From contig JAKCFM010000001.1 in NCBI GenBank assembly GCA_025041195.1, positions 806,001 to 870,000 on the forward strand: a stretch of DNA of 64,000 bases, read 5' to 3'. Position numbers and translations under genes: made by a program. Shown here in pieces: positions 52,839-61,513 of this stretch (positions within the stretch are counted from its first letter, which is position 1; the number at the start of each line of letters is the position of its first letter). This DNA is from Halobacteriales archaeon YIM A00013 (GTDB lineage: Archaea > Halobacteriota > Halobacteria > Halobacteriales > Haloarculaceae). Below the pieces are notes generated by a model. The model saw only the letters and a program-made list of their open reading frames with translations. It did not search any database and was not told the origin of the DNA.

Positions 52839-54170
52839 TTAGTTCACCTCGAAGAAGCTCATCCAGCCAAGCTCAGCGAACTCGGACTGGTGGGCGTGGA
52901 ACATATACAGCCCCGGCTGGTGGTTGCTGTAATCGAACTCTAACACGCCGCGCTGGGCCTGACACTGCAGAATTGTGTCGATCGTACTCCGATCTGGAAA
53001 GAGCGACGTCCCCGCGTCGTAGTAATCGAAAAACTGTGAGTGACAGTGGAACGAATTCACGAAGTCGAATTCGATCATATTCACGAGATGCACGCGCTGG
53101 AGCTCGTTCCGGTCGATCTGAATGGGGTGTTTCGTCTCGCCTGCCTCCCATTCACCGTTGTAGGCGTCCGTACTGGACGGTGCGTAACAAAACCCACGCG
53201 TGTTGACGCCGTAAACCTCGTTATCGCCGTTGAAATTGGTGTCAAAGCCGTTCATCACCATTACCATCTCGTCGATGCCATCGAAGCCCTCTGGGCTGTA
53301 CTCTGCGTGCGTAACCATGTTTCGGCTCCGCGCTCGTTCGGCTGCCATCTCCCGAACCTCCTCGGTAATCGGGCCGTGGTAGTCAATGTATTTCCGGGGA
53401 GTTTCGTAGACCCGCTCTGGTTTTGGGTCGACGATGATCGTCCCGTACAGCCCACGGTGAACATGTGCTTTCAACGGAAGCGTATGGCAGTGATACAGAT
53501 GCGTTCCGACGGGCTGGGCTTGCCACTCGTAGGTGAATGATTCGCCCGGTTTGAGCACCCCCGGTCCGTTCTGGGGAACGCCATCCATTCGAGGATTGCG
53601 GTTCCGGAGGTGTGGATGGATCGTGTGGTCCATCTTCTCCGAGCCGTTCGTGAAGTTCACTCGAATGAGATCGCCTTCTTCGACACGGATTGTTGGACCT
53701 GGTACCTGCCCGTTGTACGTCCACATCGGGAACGTGACCCCGGGAAGGATCTCCTGTTCAACGTTTATCGCTGTGAAGTTGAATTCCCGAACTGTCTGTC
53801 CGTTTTCCTCGTAGACGCCGCCGTTCAGGTCGTCTTTCCGCCCGAAGATCGCGTCTCGCTCGTTCGTTGATTCTCCGGTGTTGAACTCGCGAAGGAAGCC
53901 GTGCGGGTCGAACTGCTGGTGGGTGTACTCTCCTGGCGCGCCAAACCCTCCCGTCTCAGCAGGTGAGTTACTGTCGTCGTCTGCTGTGCTCGTTCCAACA
54001 CCAGTAATCATCGATCCACCCGCGAGCGCGAGCCCACCCAACACCGCCCGCCGAGTAACGCCCTCGTGATTTTTGATGGAATCGATGAGCCGATGCTCAA
54101 GATCGTTCGTGAACGACGCCGCCTGCTGTGTTTCTGTAGGAGACGTCTCGCTGTCTTGCCTGTCCGTCAT
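52839..54170 (-). CDS. Two-domain multicopper oxidase, Tat-exported
   Basis: A 443-residue exported oxidase. The Tat motif TRRAVLGG is near 39-46. Copper ligands lie in HTIHPHL (182-188), YHCH (226-229), AHVHRGLYG (235-243), FHCHSQFF (374-381) and MFHAHQSEFAELGWM (423-437). Two-domain enzymes of this kind include ferroxidases, laccases and nitrite reductases. The axial position after AHVHRG is Leu rather than Met, seen in higher-potential sites. First gene of the operon with the ZIP transporter and cupredoxin. Oxidation of Fe(II) or Mn(II) coupled to uptake is inferred. Confidence 0.9.
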   Translation of the reverse strand: MTDRQDSETSPTETQQAASFTNDLEHRLIDSIKNHEGVTRRAVLGGLALAGGSMITGVGTSTADDDSNSPAETGGFGAPGEYTHQQFDPHGFLREFNTGESTNERDAIFGRKDDLNGGVYEENGQTVREFNFTAINVEQEILPGVTFPMWTYNGQVPGPTIRVEEGDLIRVNFTNGSEKMDHTIHPHLRNRNPRMDGVPQNGPGVLKPGESFTYEWQAQPVGTHLYHCHTLPLKAHVHRGLYGTIIVDPKPERVYETPRKYIDYHGPITEEVREMAAERARSRNMVTHAEYSPEGFDGIDEMVMVMNGFDTNFNGDNEVYGVNTRGFCYAPSSTDAYNGEWEAGETKHPIQIDRNELQRVHLVNMIEFDFVNSFHCHSQFFDYYDAGTSLFPDRSTIDTILQCQAQRGVLEFDYSNHQPGLYMFHAHQSEFAELGWMSFFEVN

Positions 54171-54200
54171 GTGATGTCTATCAGTGTAATGTGACTAACT

Positions 54201-54212
54201 GAAATATAAAGT
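54201..54212 (-). promoter_or_regulatory. TATA-like element, multicopper oxidase operon
   Basis: Minus-strand ACTTTATATTTC lies 31-42 bp before the ATG at 54170, giving a short leader. An AT-rich flank follows. Confidence 0.5.
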
Positions 54213-54406
54213 AGTTTCGATCAAATCTATTATTTAGACACGACTAATTAGCTCGTTTTATTAAAAACTTGCTTCGTTCTGTTACACTCGCCGGACCAGT
54301 GGAACGAGCGAGCCAGCCATGCGACAGGCTCTGACGGTACCGAATCGATGGCGTCCCGGAACCGTGTGATATCAAATTTGATTGCTCCAGATACGAACCA
54401 CACATC

Positions 54407-55072
54407 ATGGAGCAGTATCGTATTCATGACGCATCAATGTCGATGGATGCGTTCGATTTCGACGGTGACCAACCGTTCGAAATTTCAGGGCCGTTTAACC
54501 GTGTTGCGGGGTCAAATCCGGAGTACGTCTACGATCTCGAATTGTCCACCCAGACAGGGACACACATCCAGGGCGCACACTACTTCGACGAATCAGGAAC
54601 GCGAATCGAGGAGTATCCACTGCAGCGGTTCGAGGGCAGGGCACACCTCTGTGATATCGACGAACGGGGCGTTGACACGACTGCAGCGTTTTTCCGGAGC
54701 CGTTTCGATGACGTTGCTCTTGCTGACGCAATTCTCATCCTTCGAACCGGTCATATGGCGGACGTCATCGAACGTGGCGAGCTTGATCCCACAGACCGAC
54801 CCGGTCTCTCTCCTGGGGCGGCTCGCTATCTCGTCGAGGAAAAGCAACTCAGCATGATCGCCATCGATTCCGTTGGCGTCGAATCACGAGAGACGGAGAA
54901 CTTCGAGGTGAACGTCTATCTCGGCAAGCATGACGTTCTCATCCTTGAAGGATTGATGAATCTCGATGCGATCACGGCGACAGCGGTCTTTCTTGAGGCG
55001 TTTCCGCTGAAGATTCCAGGGGTTGAAGGTACACCTTGCCGTGCAATTATCAAAGAGCCACTCGCGGAGTGA
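54407..55072 (+). CDS. Cyclase family (kynurenine formamidase-like) protein
   Basis: A 221-residue member of the putative cyclase family (PF04199). The metal motif region is STQTGTHIQGAHYF near 47-60, which normally reads SxHxGTHxDxPxHF. Here Asp is replaced by Gln and the first His by Gln, while the GTH and HYF histidines remain. Later strands (AILILRTGHMADV, IAIDSVGVES, LILEGLMNLDAI) follow the family. The altered metal site makes catalysis uncertain. Alone upstream of the lipase maturation factor gene. The start fits a local context without a strong promoter. Confidence 0.75.
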   Translation: MEQYRIHDASMSMDAFDFDGDQPFEISGPFNRVAGSNPEYVYDLELSTQTGTHIQGAHYFDESGTRIEEYPLQRFEGRAHLCDIDERGVDTTAAFFRSRFDDVALADAILILRTGHMADVIERGELDPTDRPGLSPGAARYLVEEKQLSMIAIDSVGVESRETENFEVNVYLGKHDVLILEGLMNLDAITATAVFLEAFPLKIPGVEGTPCRAIIKEPLAE

Positions 55073-55155
55073 CATTTGTTTGACTACGGGTGACGCTCCA
55101 GTTCGGCTGTAACTCCGCGTCAGTTCTTTGGTACTCGGCTGCGATTGGATCGTGC

Positions 55156-56634
55156 ATGGTGGCCTGGGAGACGGAGTACTGGCTCGTCAGATTCGTCTTC
55201 CAGCGCGGGTTGGCGCTGCTCTACTGTGTGGCCTTTCTCGTCGCAGCACGCCAGTTTCGGCCGCTCGCAGGGGAGGATGGACTGCTTCCGATCGAAGAAT
55301 ACATCAACCAAGCATCGTTTCGCGACCACCCCAGCCTCTTTTACTTCTTGCCGAGCGATCGCGTCATCGGGATCGCCGCCTGGAGTGGTGTCGCACTCTC
55401 GATTGTGGCGTTGGTTGGAGGTCCGTACTGGGTGGGCGATCCGTATGCGATCCCCCTTTCGATGGCGTTGTGGACCGTTCTCTGGCTGTTGTACCAGTCA
55501 TTCGTCAACGCCGGCCGGCTGTTTTATGGCTACGGCTGGGAGACGATGTTGCTCGAAACTGGCTTTCTGGCGATTTTTCTCGGAGCTGGCTCAAGTGGCC
55601 CACCGGTGATCGTGCTCTGGTTGCTGAACTGGGTCCTGTTCCGGAACATGTTCGGAGCGGGGCTCATCAAACTCCGCGGTGACGAATGCTGGCGTGAGCT
55701 CACCTGTCTGGAGTCTCATTACGAAACACAGCCATTACCGAATCCTACGAGTTGGTACGTCCACCACCTCCCAGCCCGATTCCACCGGCTCGAAGCACTG
55801 GGAAATTTCGTCGTCGAAATTGCCGTTCCGTTTCTGTACTTTGCACCACATCCCATTGCAGATGTCGCGGGCATCGCCACGATCAGCTTTCAGGCGTGGC
55901 TCATGCTGACGGGAAATTTCTCCTGGCTGAACGCCCTGACGATCGTGCAGGCAATTACAACGTTCAGTGATGGCGTGCTCGCCGTGATCGTTCCGTTTGC
56001 ACCCGCGACGAGTAGTGCACCACCGCGATGGCAGGTGGTGCTCGCCGTGCTCGTCGCCGTCCTTGTGATCTGTCTCAGCGTCAACCCCGTGCGGAATATG
56101 CTCTCAGAACGACAAATAATGAACACGTCGTTCGACCCGCTGCATCTCGTCAACACGTACGGGGCGTTCGGGTCGATCACCAAACGGCGGACACAGCTCG
56201 TGATTGAAGCCACCACCGAAACCGACCCCACACCGGACGACTGGCACGAATACGAGTGGTACGGCCAGCCATCGGACCCCGGGAGGCGGCCATCACAGGT
56301 GGCTCCGTACCACCTGCGACTCGATTGGCAGCTCTGGTTTGCAGGAATGCGTCCCCGGCCGGGCTCACGACAGCGGTGGCTCCGCAGGCTGCTTGACCGA
56401 CTGCTCGAACCCGACGATGACGTGCGAGCCCTCCTGCGGTCGACGCCGTTCGAACAGGCACCCCCTGAACAGATTCGGATTGTCCGGTATCGCTACCGAT
56501 TTAGCACCCCTGAAGAGCGCGCTGTGACTGGTACGTGGTATGTACGCTCCAAACTGGGGCTCTATCTCGGTCCGATCAGCCGACCGGCAGAGGCTCCAGC
56601 CACTGACGCGCGCGCCGAGGGGCCCGACCGGTAG
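55156..56634 (+). CDS. Lipase maturation factor family membrane protein
   Basis: A 492-residue membrane protein similar to LMF1/LMF2. Several transmembrane helices run from residue 10 to 340, with the conserved RPLAGEDGLLPIEEYI near 35 and YGWETMLLETGFLAIFL near 125-141. RNMFGAGLIKLRGDECWRELTCLESHYETQPLPNP near 167-200 is also present. A C-terminal domain (VIEATTE...EYEWYGQPSDP) is present. In animals LMF1 folds lipases in the ER, but prokaryotic roles are unknown. The ATG at 55156 gives the family start, and a GTG at 55090 is an in-frame alternative. Confidence 0.88.
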   Translation: MVAWETEYWLVRFVFQRGLALLYCVAFLVAARQFRPLAGEDGLLPIEEYINQASFRDHPSLFYFLPSDRVIGIAAWSGVALSIVALVGGPYWVGDPYAIPLSMALWTVLWLLYQSFVNAGRLFYGYGWETMLLETGFLAIFLGAGSSGPPVIVLWLLNWVLFRNMFGAGLIKLRGDECWRELTCLESHYETQPLPNPTSWYVHHLPARFHRLEALGNFVVEIAVPFLYFAPHPIADVAGIATISFQAWLMLTGNFSWLNALTIVQAITTFSDGVLAVIVPFAPATSSAPPRWQVVLAVLVAVLVICLSVNPVRNMLSERQIMNTSFDPLHLVNTYGAFGSITKRRTQLVIEATTETDPTPDDWHEYEWYGQPSDPGRRPSQVAPYHLRLDWQLWFAGMRPRPGSRQRWLRRLLDRLLEPDDDVRALLRSTPFEQAPPEQIRIVRYRYRFSTPEERAVTGTWYVRSKLGLYLGPISRPAEAPATDARAEGPDR

Positions 56635-56665
56635 CCTCTCTTCGATTGCACCCGAATCGTTCCCC

Positions 56666-56836
56666 ATGGAGCCGTTCGTCAGATGGATTCTCGCCGGTGG
56701 AGTGGCGCTCGTGGTTGGACTCTGGGTCAGTACGCTCACGTCACCCTGGTCGTCACCGTGGCTAGCGGGTGCGATGGGATCCATTCTCGGCCTCGCGGGA
56801 ATCACCGTCGGCCTCCGGCGACAACTCGTCATCTGA
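56666..56836 (+). CDS. Small single- or two-helix membrane protein
   Basis: A 56-residue protein (MEPFVRWILAGG...). Two hydrophobic segments, about 7-24 and 33-50, flank LTSPWSSPW, and the C-terminus GLRRQLVI is basic. It lies in the gap between the LMF and GH3 genes in the same direction, so it may be co-transcribed. No family is known. The ATG at 56666 is the only start after the LMF stop. Confidence 0.6.
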   Translation: MEPFVRWILAGGVALVVGLWVSTLTSPWSSPWLAGAMGSILGLAGITVGLRRQLVI

Positions 56837-56881
56837 GAGGTGTCAATAGTTAACCGCCTGCTCGCCCATCGTGAAGACACC

Positions 56882-59089
56882 ATGTCCACATCTCCTGATC
56901 GGCTCGATGACCTGGTCGAATCGATGACACGCGAGGAGAAGTTCCGCCTCATTCGCGGAACCGTACTGCTTGAAGAGGGGCGAGCAACCGGATATTTGCC
57001 CTCGATCGACCGACTTGATCTGCCATCGCTCAAAATGGTTGATGGTCCACTCGGCGTCAGACTAGACGAGGCCACCGCATTTCCGGCGAGTATCGCGCTT
57101 GGGGCATCGTTCGATCCAGCGCTCGCAACGGAATTCGGTGAAGCGATTGGTGCTGAAACCCGCGCAAAAGGGATTGACGTGCTGTTAGCGCCCGGTTGCA
57201 ATCTGATTCGTGTTCCACAGTGTGGACGCAATTTCGAGTACTACGGCGAAGATCCCTATCATTCAGGAGCGCTCGTTAGCGCAACGATCGAGGGAATCCA
57301 ATCGCAGGGCGTCGGTGCAACGGTGAAACATTACGTTGCGAACAATCAGGAACACGACCGAACGGAGGTGAGCGCAGCGGTGGATTCCCGACCCCTCCGC
57401 GAGCTGTATTGCAGACCGTTCGAGGCGGCCGTCGATGCCGACGTTGGGGCGGTTATGGCGGCGTACAACCGGATTAACGGCACCTACGCGACCGAGCACG
57501 AAGCGCTCCTCACTGACGTTCTCAAAGATGGATTTGGGTTCGATGGCCCGGTTATGTCTGACTGGTGGGCAGTGAACAACGGGCTGTCAGCCGCACGAGC
57601 TGGCACTGACCTGGAGATGCCTGGCGTGGGGGTGTTTGAGCTGTTGCCGACACAGTCGGAGCGGCTCACACCACTGGCGAGACTCAACGACCGGTGGCCA
57701 GATCGGATTCCTGGCCCGGAAGCGCTCATCAATGCGATCGCCAGGCGTGCCAGCGCCAGCCGCGGTGGGTTTCCGAACGTCTCAGAATCGAAATTTGCAG
57801 GTGAACTCGAAGACGCAATCGAGACTGGTAGCTTCGCAGAAGGTGAGCTGGATGCGATGGTTCGTCGGGTGCTCACGCTCCATACGCGTGTTGATCGTTC
57901 GAAAGAATCGGATCAGATACATCCCGAGGAGCACGACGTTCTGGCCCGCACAATGGCTACCCGTGGAACGGTCCTCCTCGAAAACGATGGCGTGTTACCA
58001 CTGACAGCGGACACCGATCTCGCAGTAATCGGTCCAAACGTCACCACAGCGAAGATTGGTGGGGGTGGAAGCTCAGAGGTGAACCCGTTCAATACGGTGA
58101 GTCCAGCAGCGGGCATTCGAAACCGGGCGTCCGGGTCAGTCACGGTTGCTCAGGGACACCCGCCAATCGATGATCCGTCGATATTTTCGATCGATATCGG
58201 ATCGAGATTCTTCGGCGGGACAGAGTCTGCAGACATACGCCCAGCAATTGACGCGGCCAGGGCCGCCGACGTTGCGATCGTCGTCGTCCAAGATATCGCC
58301 ACTGAAGGCCGTGACCGTCAGTCGCTCGCACTGCCTGGCGATCAGAATCAACTGATCCAGACGATCGCAGCGAATGCAGACCGGACGGTGGTGGTCGTCC
58401 AGGCCTCGGGACCGGTGGAACTTCCCTGGATAGAGTCGGTGAACGCGACGCTCTGTAGCTGGTATCCAGGCCAGGAAGCTGGCAGCGCGCTTGGGAAAGT
58501 GCTGTTCGGCGACGCCGATCCAGGTGGCCGTCTCCCAGTCACATTTGCAAGCGAAGGCACGTATCCGACCGGTGGCCAGACGAGCTATCCAGGTGTTATC
58601 GGAAACGAGAACGTCCCAGTTGCGCAGTACGATGAGGGCGTTTTCATCGGCTACCGCTGGTTCGATGATCGTGAGCGATCGGTGCAGTTCCCGTTCGGCC
58701 ACGGGCTGAGCTATGCCCAGTTCGAGTATCAGTCGCTCTCGCTCGGCGACGGCACCCCACCAGAATCAGCCACCGTCACCGTTTCAAACTCTGCGGATCG
58801 TTCCGGTCGCGAGGTGATTCAGCTCTACGTCGAACCAGAGGCTCCGGCGGTGGATCGACCACCGCGAGAGCTGGCTGGATTCACGTCGGTCGAGATTCCC
58901 GCGAATTCGGAGCACACCTGCACGATCGACCTTGATCCGCGAGCGTTCGCCTACTACGACGACGAGAACGGCTGGACGATCGATGAAGGGACCGCCACCG
59001 TTGCAGTGGCCCGATCGTCACGAAATACGCAACTGCGTGCAGAGACTGCAATCCAGGCCGACGATAGCGAGGACGCAGAGCCGCGGTAG
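56882..59089 (+). CDS. Glycoside hydrolase family 3, second enzyme
   Basis: A 735-residue GH3 enzyme. The nucleophile is D227 in PVMSDWWAV. GRNFEYYGEDPYHSG (115-129) and TVKHYVANNQEHDR (about 147-160) are conserved. The GH3-C domain (VIGPNVTTAKIGGGGSSEVNP) has a PA14-free layout, and the chain ends in a fibronectin-III-like domain. WGRNFE-type blocks differ from the first GH3 (44-46 kb), so specificities differ. No signal peptide, so probably intracellular. The ATG at 56882 is chosen over 56840. It ends 30 bp before the truncated glycosylase gene. Confidence 0.94.
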   Translation: MSTSPDRLDDLVESMTREEKFRLIRGTVLLEEGRATGYLPSIDRLDLPSLKMVDGPLGVRLDEATAFPASIALGASFDPALATEFGEAIGAETRAKGIDVLLAPGCNLIRVPQCGRNFEYYGEDPYHSGALVSATIEGIQSQGVGATVKHYVANNQEHDRTEVSAAVDSRPLRELYCRPFEAAVDADVGAVMAAYNRINGTYATEHEALLTDVLKDGFGFDGPVMSDWWAVNNGLSAARAGTDLEMPGVGVFELLPTQSERLTPLARLNDRWPDRIPGPEALINAIARRASASRGGFPNVSESKFAGELEDAIETGSFAEGELDAMVRRVLTLHTRVDRSKESDQIHPEEHDVLARTMATRGTVLLENDGVLPLTADTDLAVIGPNVTTAKIGGGGSSEVNPFNTVSPAAGIRNRASGSVTVAQGHPPIDDPSIFSIDIGSRFFGGTESADIRPAIDAARAADVAIVVVQDIATEGRDRQSLALPGDQNQLIQTIAANADRTVVVVQASGPVELPWIESVNATLCSWYPGQEAGSALGKVLFGDADPGGRLPVTFASEGTYPTGGQTSYPGVIGNENVPVAQYDEGVFIGYRWFDDRERSVQFPFGHGLSYAQFEYQSLSLGDGTPPESATVTVSNSADRSGREVIQLYVEPEAPAVDRPPRELAGFTSVEIPANSEHTCTIDLDPRAFAYYDDENGWTIDEGTATVAVARSSRNTQLRAETAIQADDSEDAEPR

Positions 59090-59489
59090 TTTTCTTCATA
59101 GACGGGGTATGGGTTCGCATGGAAGTGCTCACGCGTGATCCAGTCCTGGCGCCACTGATCGCTGACCACGGACCACTGACAATCGAACCCGCAGACGATC
59201 TCTTCGAACGCCTGATCTCGTCGATCGTCAGCCAACAGCTCTCGACGGCCTCGGCGTCGGCCATTCATGACCGGCTGGCCGGACGGTTCGAACTCACGCC
59301 TGCGGCCCTGCTGTCAGCCGACCCCGATCAGCTGCTCAACTGTGGGCTCTCGGGGCAGAAAGTCGAGTATATCCAAAACGTGGCTCGCGCATTCGAGACG
59401 AACGAGTACAGCCGATCGTTCTTCGAAGAGCACTCCAATGGAGCGGTGATCGATGAACTCACGGCGATCACTGGCGTCGGCGTCTGGAC

Positions 59490-59515
59490 CGCGAAAATGA
59501 TGCTCGTCTCTTTAC
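59490..59515. other. Probable attachment site (attL/attR) inside the glycosylase gene
   Basis: Glycosylase homology ends between codon 129 (ends 59505) and 59508, and the integrase operon begins just beyond. The core is expected within ACCGCGAAAATGATGCTCGT (59488-59507). A second copy would be needed at the far end, outside the window, so the exact core is not known. Confidence 0.65.
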
Positions 59516-59530
59516 GCTGTATAGACAAGA

Positions 59531-59539
59531 ACTATATCC
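59531..59539 (+). promoter_or_regulatory. TATA-like element, provirus integrase operon
   Basis: ACTATATCC lies 29-37 bp before the ATG at 59568, directly after the attachment region. A small inverted repeat GTAC-CGT-GTAC (59554-59564) follows before the start. Confidence 0.4.
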
Positions 59540-59567
59540 ACTGATTCTCAACTGTACCGTGTACGAA

Positions 59568-60134
59568 ATGACCAACGAGATAAAACAGATAATCTTCAAA
59601 GCCTCAAAGGAGCAGAAAAAAGAATGGGAGGAGGAAGCTGAAGAACAGGGCTTCAAATCGTTCTCCGATTTCATTCGAACGACGCTTACGAAGGAGTTAG
59701 CACAATCGTCTCAGACGGACACAGGAGCCTCTGATGATGTTTCAGCCCAACTGTCGGAGTTAACGCAGACGGTGAATAAAATCGCCACACAGGTCGATGA
59801 TGTGGATTCTCGACTGGATTCAATCGAACGTGAAGTACGGGATGATCCAGAGGTGAAGGAACTCGCAAGTGACGTGTTCCGTATTCTGCCAACGAAAAAC
59901 GAAGCAATCGAATCCGCGAAAGGTACCCCGAGTTCGACGGACAGTGTTGGAGGAACAGTCGAGCAGATAGCCAACCGACTTGATCGGAAACCGTACGAGA
60001 TTGAGCAAGCCATCGAACGACTGCAGAAGGATACTCACCGAGTGCATTCGATGACGGCCTCGGTGGAACTCGGTGGTATAATCCAGGGTAGAGAGGAGCA
60101 GAGTGACGCTCTACGATACTACAAGGACCGATGA
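59568..60134 (+). CDS. Provirus RHH protein with C-terminal winged-helix-like region
   Basis: A 188-residue acidic protein. The N-terminal ribbon-helix-helix (EIKQIIFKASKEQKKEWEEEAEEQGFKSFSDFIRTTLTKEL, about 3-43) is followed by a coiled segment (LSELTQTVNKIATQVDDVDSRLDSIEREV, about 65-95). The C-terminal helix-turn-helix-like region reads VEQIANRLDRKPYEIEQAIERLQKDTHRVHS. The start at 59568 (ATG) follows a GTG at 59559. Its stop overlaps the integrase by 4 bp. The layout parallels the DUF5805-integrase pair at 49-50 kb. A directionality factor or repressor is likely. Confidence 0.78.
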   Translation: MTNEIKQIIFKASKEQKKEWEEEAEEQGFKSFSDFIRTTLTKELAQSSQTDTGASDDVSAQLSELTQTVNKIATQVDDVDSRLDSIEREVRDDPEVKELASDVFRILPTKNEAIESAKGTPSSTDSVGGTVEQIANRLDRKPYEIEQAIERLQKDTHRVHSMTASVELGGIIQGREEQSDALRYYKDR

Positions 60135-61078
60135 ATCGCCAAATAGAGCGATACATGAAGCGAGTGAAGGGTCTCAAATCCGAAGGGACGTACAAAACGC
60201 GCAGAACGGACCTTCGGAATTTCGATGCATGGTTTCAGGAGAGCGTTTTCGAGGATATCGAAGAGTTGGACGCTCTTGCCCTGGAAGAGTATTTCATTGA
60301 GCAGGCACAGCAGGATTACGCTTCAACGACCTTGGCGAATCGATACCAATCGATAAAGGGATTGTTTGAATTTCTCGCGGACAAACTCGATTTGTACGAC
60401 GATTCGCCGTTTGAAAATCTGAATCCGTCGGACTATACGAATGGAGGAGGCACCAAGAAACGGACAAAGTCGGATATCATCTACCTCACAGCTAAAGAGG
60501 TAGACGAATTGGCGAAACACGCGCCTGCTCCTTCCCTTCGAAACGAACTGATCATTCGGATGCTCTTCCAGACGGGTATGCGTGTAGGTGAGATTGCTCA
60601 AGTCGAGTTGGACGATATCAATAGAGACGAGCATTCGATTCAGGTGTACGCTGAAAAGACTGATTCCGTTCGAACCGTATTCTACCAACCTTCTCTGGAT
60701 ATTCTAATGGACCAGTGGATAGACGGGGGTTATCGCGATTCATACCCCAAAGCAAGCGAGACTAACACTCTATTCGTCGGTTCGAAGGGGGAACTATCGA
60801 AGTACACGTACTCGAAAAAGGTAGCAAAAGCAGCTGATGCTTCTGGACTGCAGGAAACGATTTACGTCGATATGAACGGAAGAGAGAGAAAGAAAATCTC
60901 AACTCACACGCTAAGACACTCGCACGCGGTGAACGCCCTCAAATCCGGTATAGACGTTCGTACAGTACAGAGGCACCTCGGCCATAAAAAGCTCGATATG
61001 ACCATGAAATATTTACAACTTGTGGAGAATGACGTTCGAGAGCAGTATCGGCGTTGGGATTCGGGTGATAGAGAGTAG
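60131..61078 (+). CDS. Tyrosine recombinase/integrase, provirus
   Basis: A 315-residue integrase with full catalytic set. R151 (GMRVGEIAQ), H259-xx-R262 (THTLRHSH), H285 (HLGHKKLD) and Y294 (TMKYLQLV) lie in the canonical order, with K176 in QVYAEKTD as the likely Lys. The core-binding N-domain spans about 8-95. It starts on the ATGA overlap with the RHH gene. It is the enzyme that inserted the element into the glycosylase gene and should drive excision. Unlike the first integrase (49.2 kb), it keeps the LGH histidine. Confidence 0.93.
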   Translation: MNRQIERYMKRVKGLKSEGTYKTRRTDLRNFDAWFQESVFEDIEELDALALEEYFIEQAQQDYASTTLANRYQSIKGLFEFLADKLDLYDDSPFENLNPSDYTNGGGTKKRTKSDIIYLTAKEVDELAKHAPAPSLRNELIIRMLFQTGMRVGEIAQVELDDINRDEHSIQVYAEKTDSVRTVFYQPSLDILMDQWIDGGYRDSYPKASETNTLFVGSKGELSKYTYSKKVAKAADASGLQETIYVDMNGRERKKISTHTLRHSHAVNALKSGIDVRTVQRHLGHKKLDMTMKYLQLVENDVREQYRRWDSGDRE

Positions 61079-61082
61079 ATCG

Positions 61083-61280
61083 TTAGAGGAACCAGACGAA
61101 GGAGCCTCTTACAGTCTTTCTCTTCACTCTATCGTTGTCGTATAACTCTGTCAAACGAATCCTCGCATTCTCTGACGTACATCCCACTTCTTGAGCTATT
61201 TCGGTGGTACTGGCCGGTTGATGGTTCCTAACGGCATTAATAAATTCGTCATCCCCATACCGACGATTTCTTTTTGGCAT
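61083..61280 (-). CDS. Small winged-helix DNA-binding protein
   Basis: A 65-residue protein: a basic N-terminus (MPKRNRRYGDDEFINAV), then HTH STTEIAQEVGCTSENARIRLTELYDNDRV and a wing KRKTVRGSFVWFL. It converges with the integrase and is divergent from the small zinc gene. This is typical of a proviral regulator controlling lysogeny-type decisions. No relatives can be named. Confidence 0.8.
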   Translation of the reverse strand: MPKRNRRYGDDEFINAVRNHQPASTTEIAQEVGCTSENARIRLTELYDNDRVKRKTVRGSFVWFL

Positions 61281-61357
61281 AGGAATGAATTGGAGAGGTG
61301 ATTTATTCGTTTTGGGGATAGACCAAATCTATAAGTGGTCAGAATCAGACAAACATT

Positions 61358-61513
61358 ATGGGACCGACCGAAACCAAATCAGTTCGGGTGTCAGGGGTCG
61401 AAACGCAAAGGGAATGCCATGAACATTCCCTCAAGGTCGGTTCCGTTTGCGCAACAGAACCATGGAACGATACATTCCGACGGACAAAGAAACTACCGAA
61501 CAGGCAATACTAA
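61358..61513 (+). CDS. Possible small ORF (51 aa), leaderless
   Basis: A TATA-like CTATAAG (61329-61335) lies 23-29 bp before this ATG, the spacing for a leaderless transcript. The encoded protein (MGPTETKSVRVSGVE ... NRQY) has two cysteines but no family. It overlaps the start of the zinc gene in another frame. Either it is translated alone and the zinc gene from an internal start, or it is a non-coding leader. Confidence 0.3.
   Translation: MGPTETKSVRVSGVETQRECHEHSLKVGSVCATEPWNDTFRRTKKLPNRQY

Larger units (their letters stand above)
59119..59544 (+). pseudogene. AlkA-type DNA glycosylase, interrupted by provirus insertion
   Basis: The first 129 residues are a normal HhH-GPD glycosylase N-terminal half (LFERLISSIVSQQLSTASASAIHDRL, LSGQKVEYIQNVARAFE). 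The protein enters the helix-hairpin-helix TAITGVGVWTAKMML at 116-129, then switches to VSLRCIDKNYIH and stops. The second hairpin helix and the catalytic Asp that follow in the family are missing. The break coincides with the left end of the integrated element, so the remaining gene half should lie at its far end. As encoded the product cannot excise alkylated bases. Confidence 0.92.
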
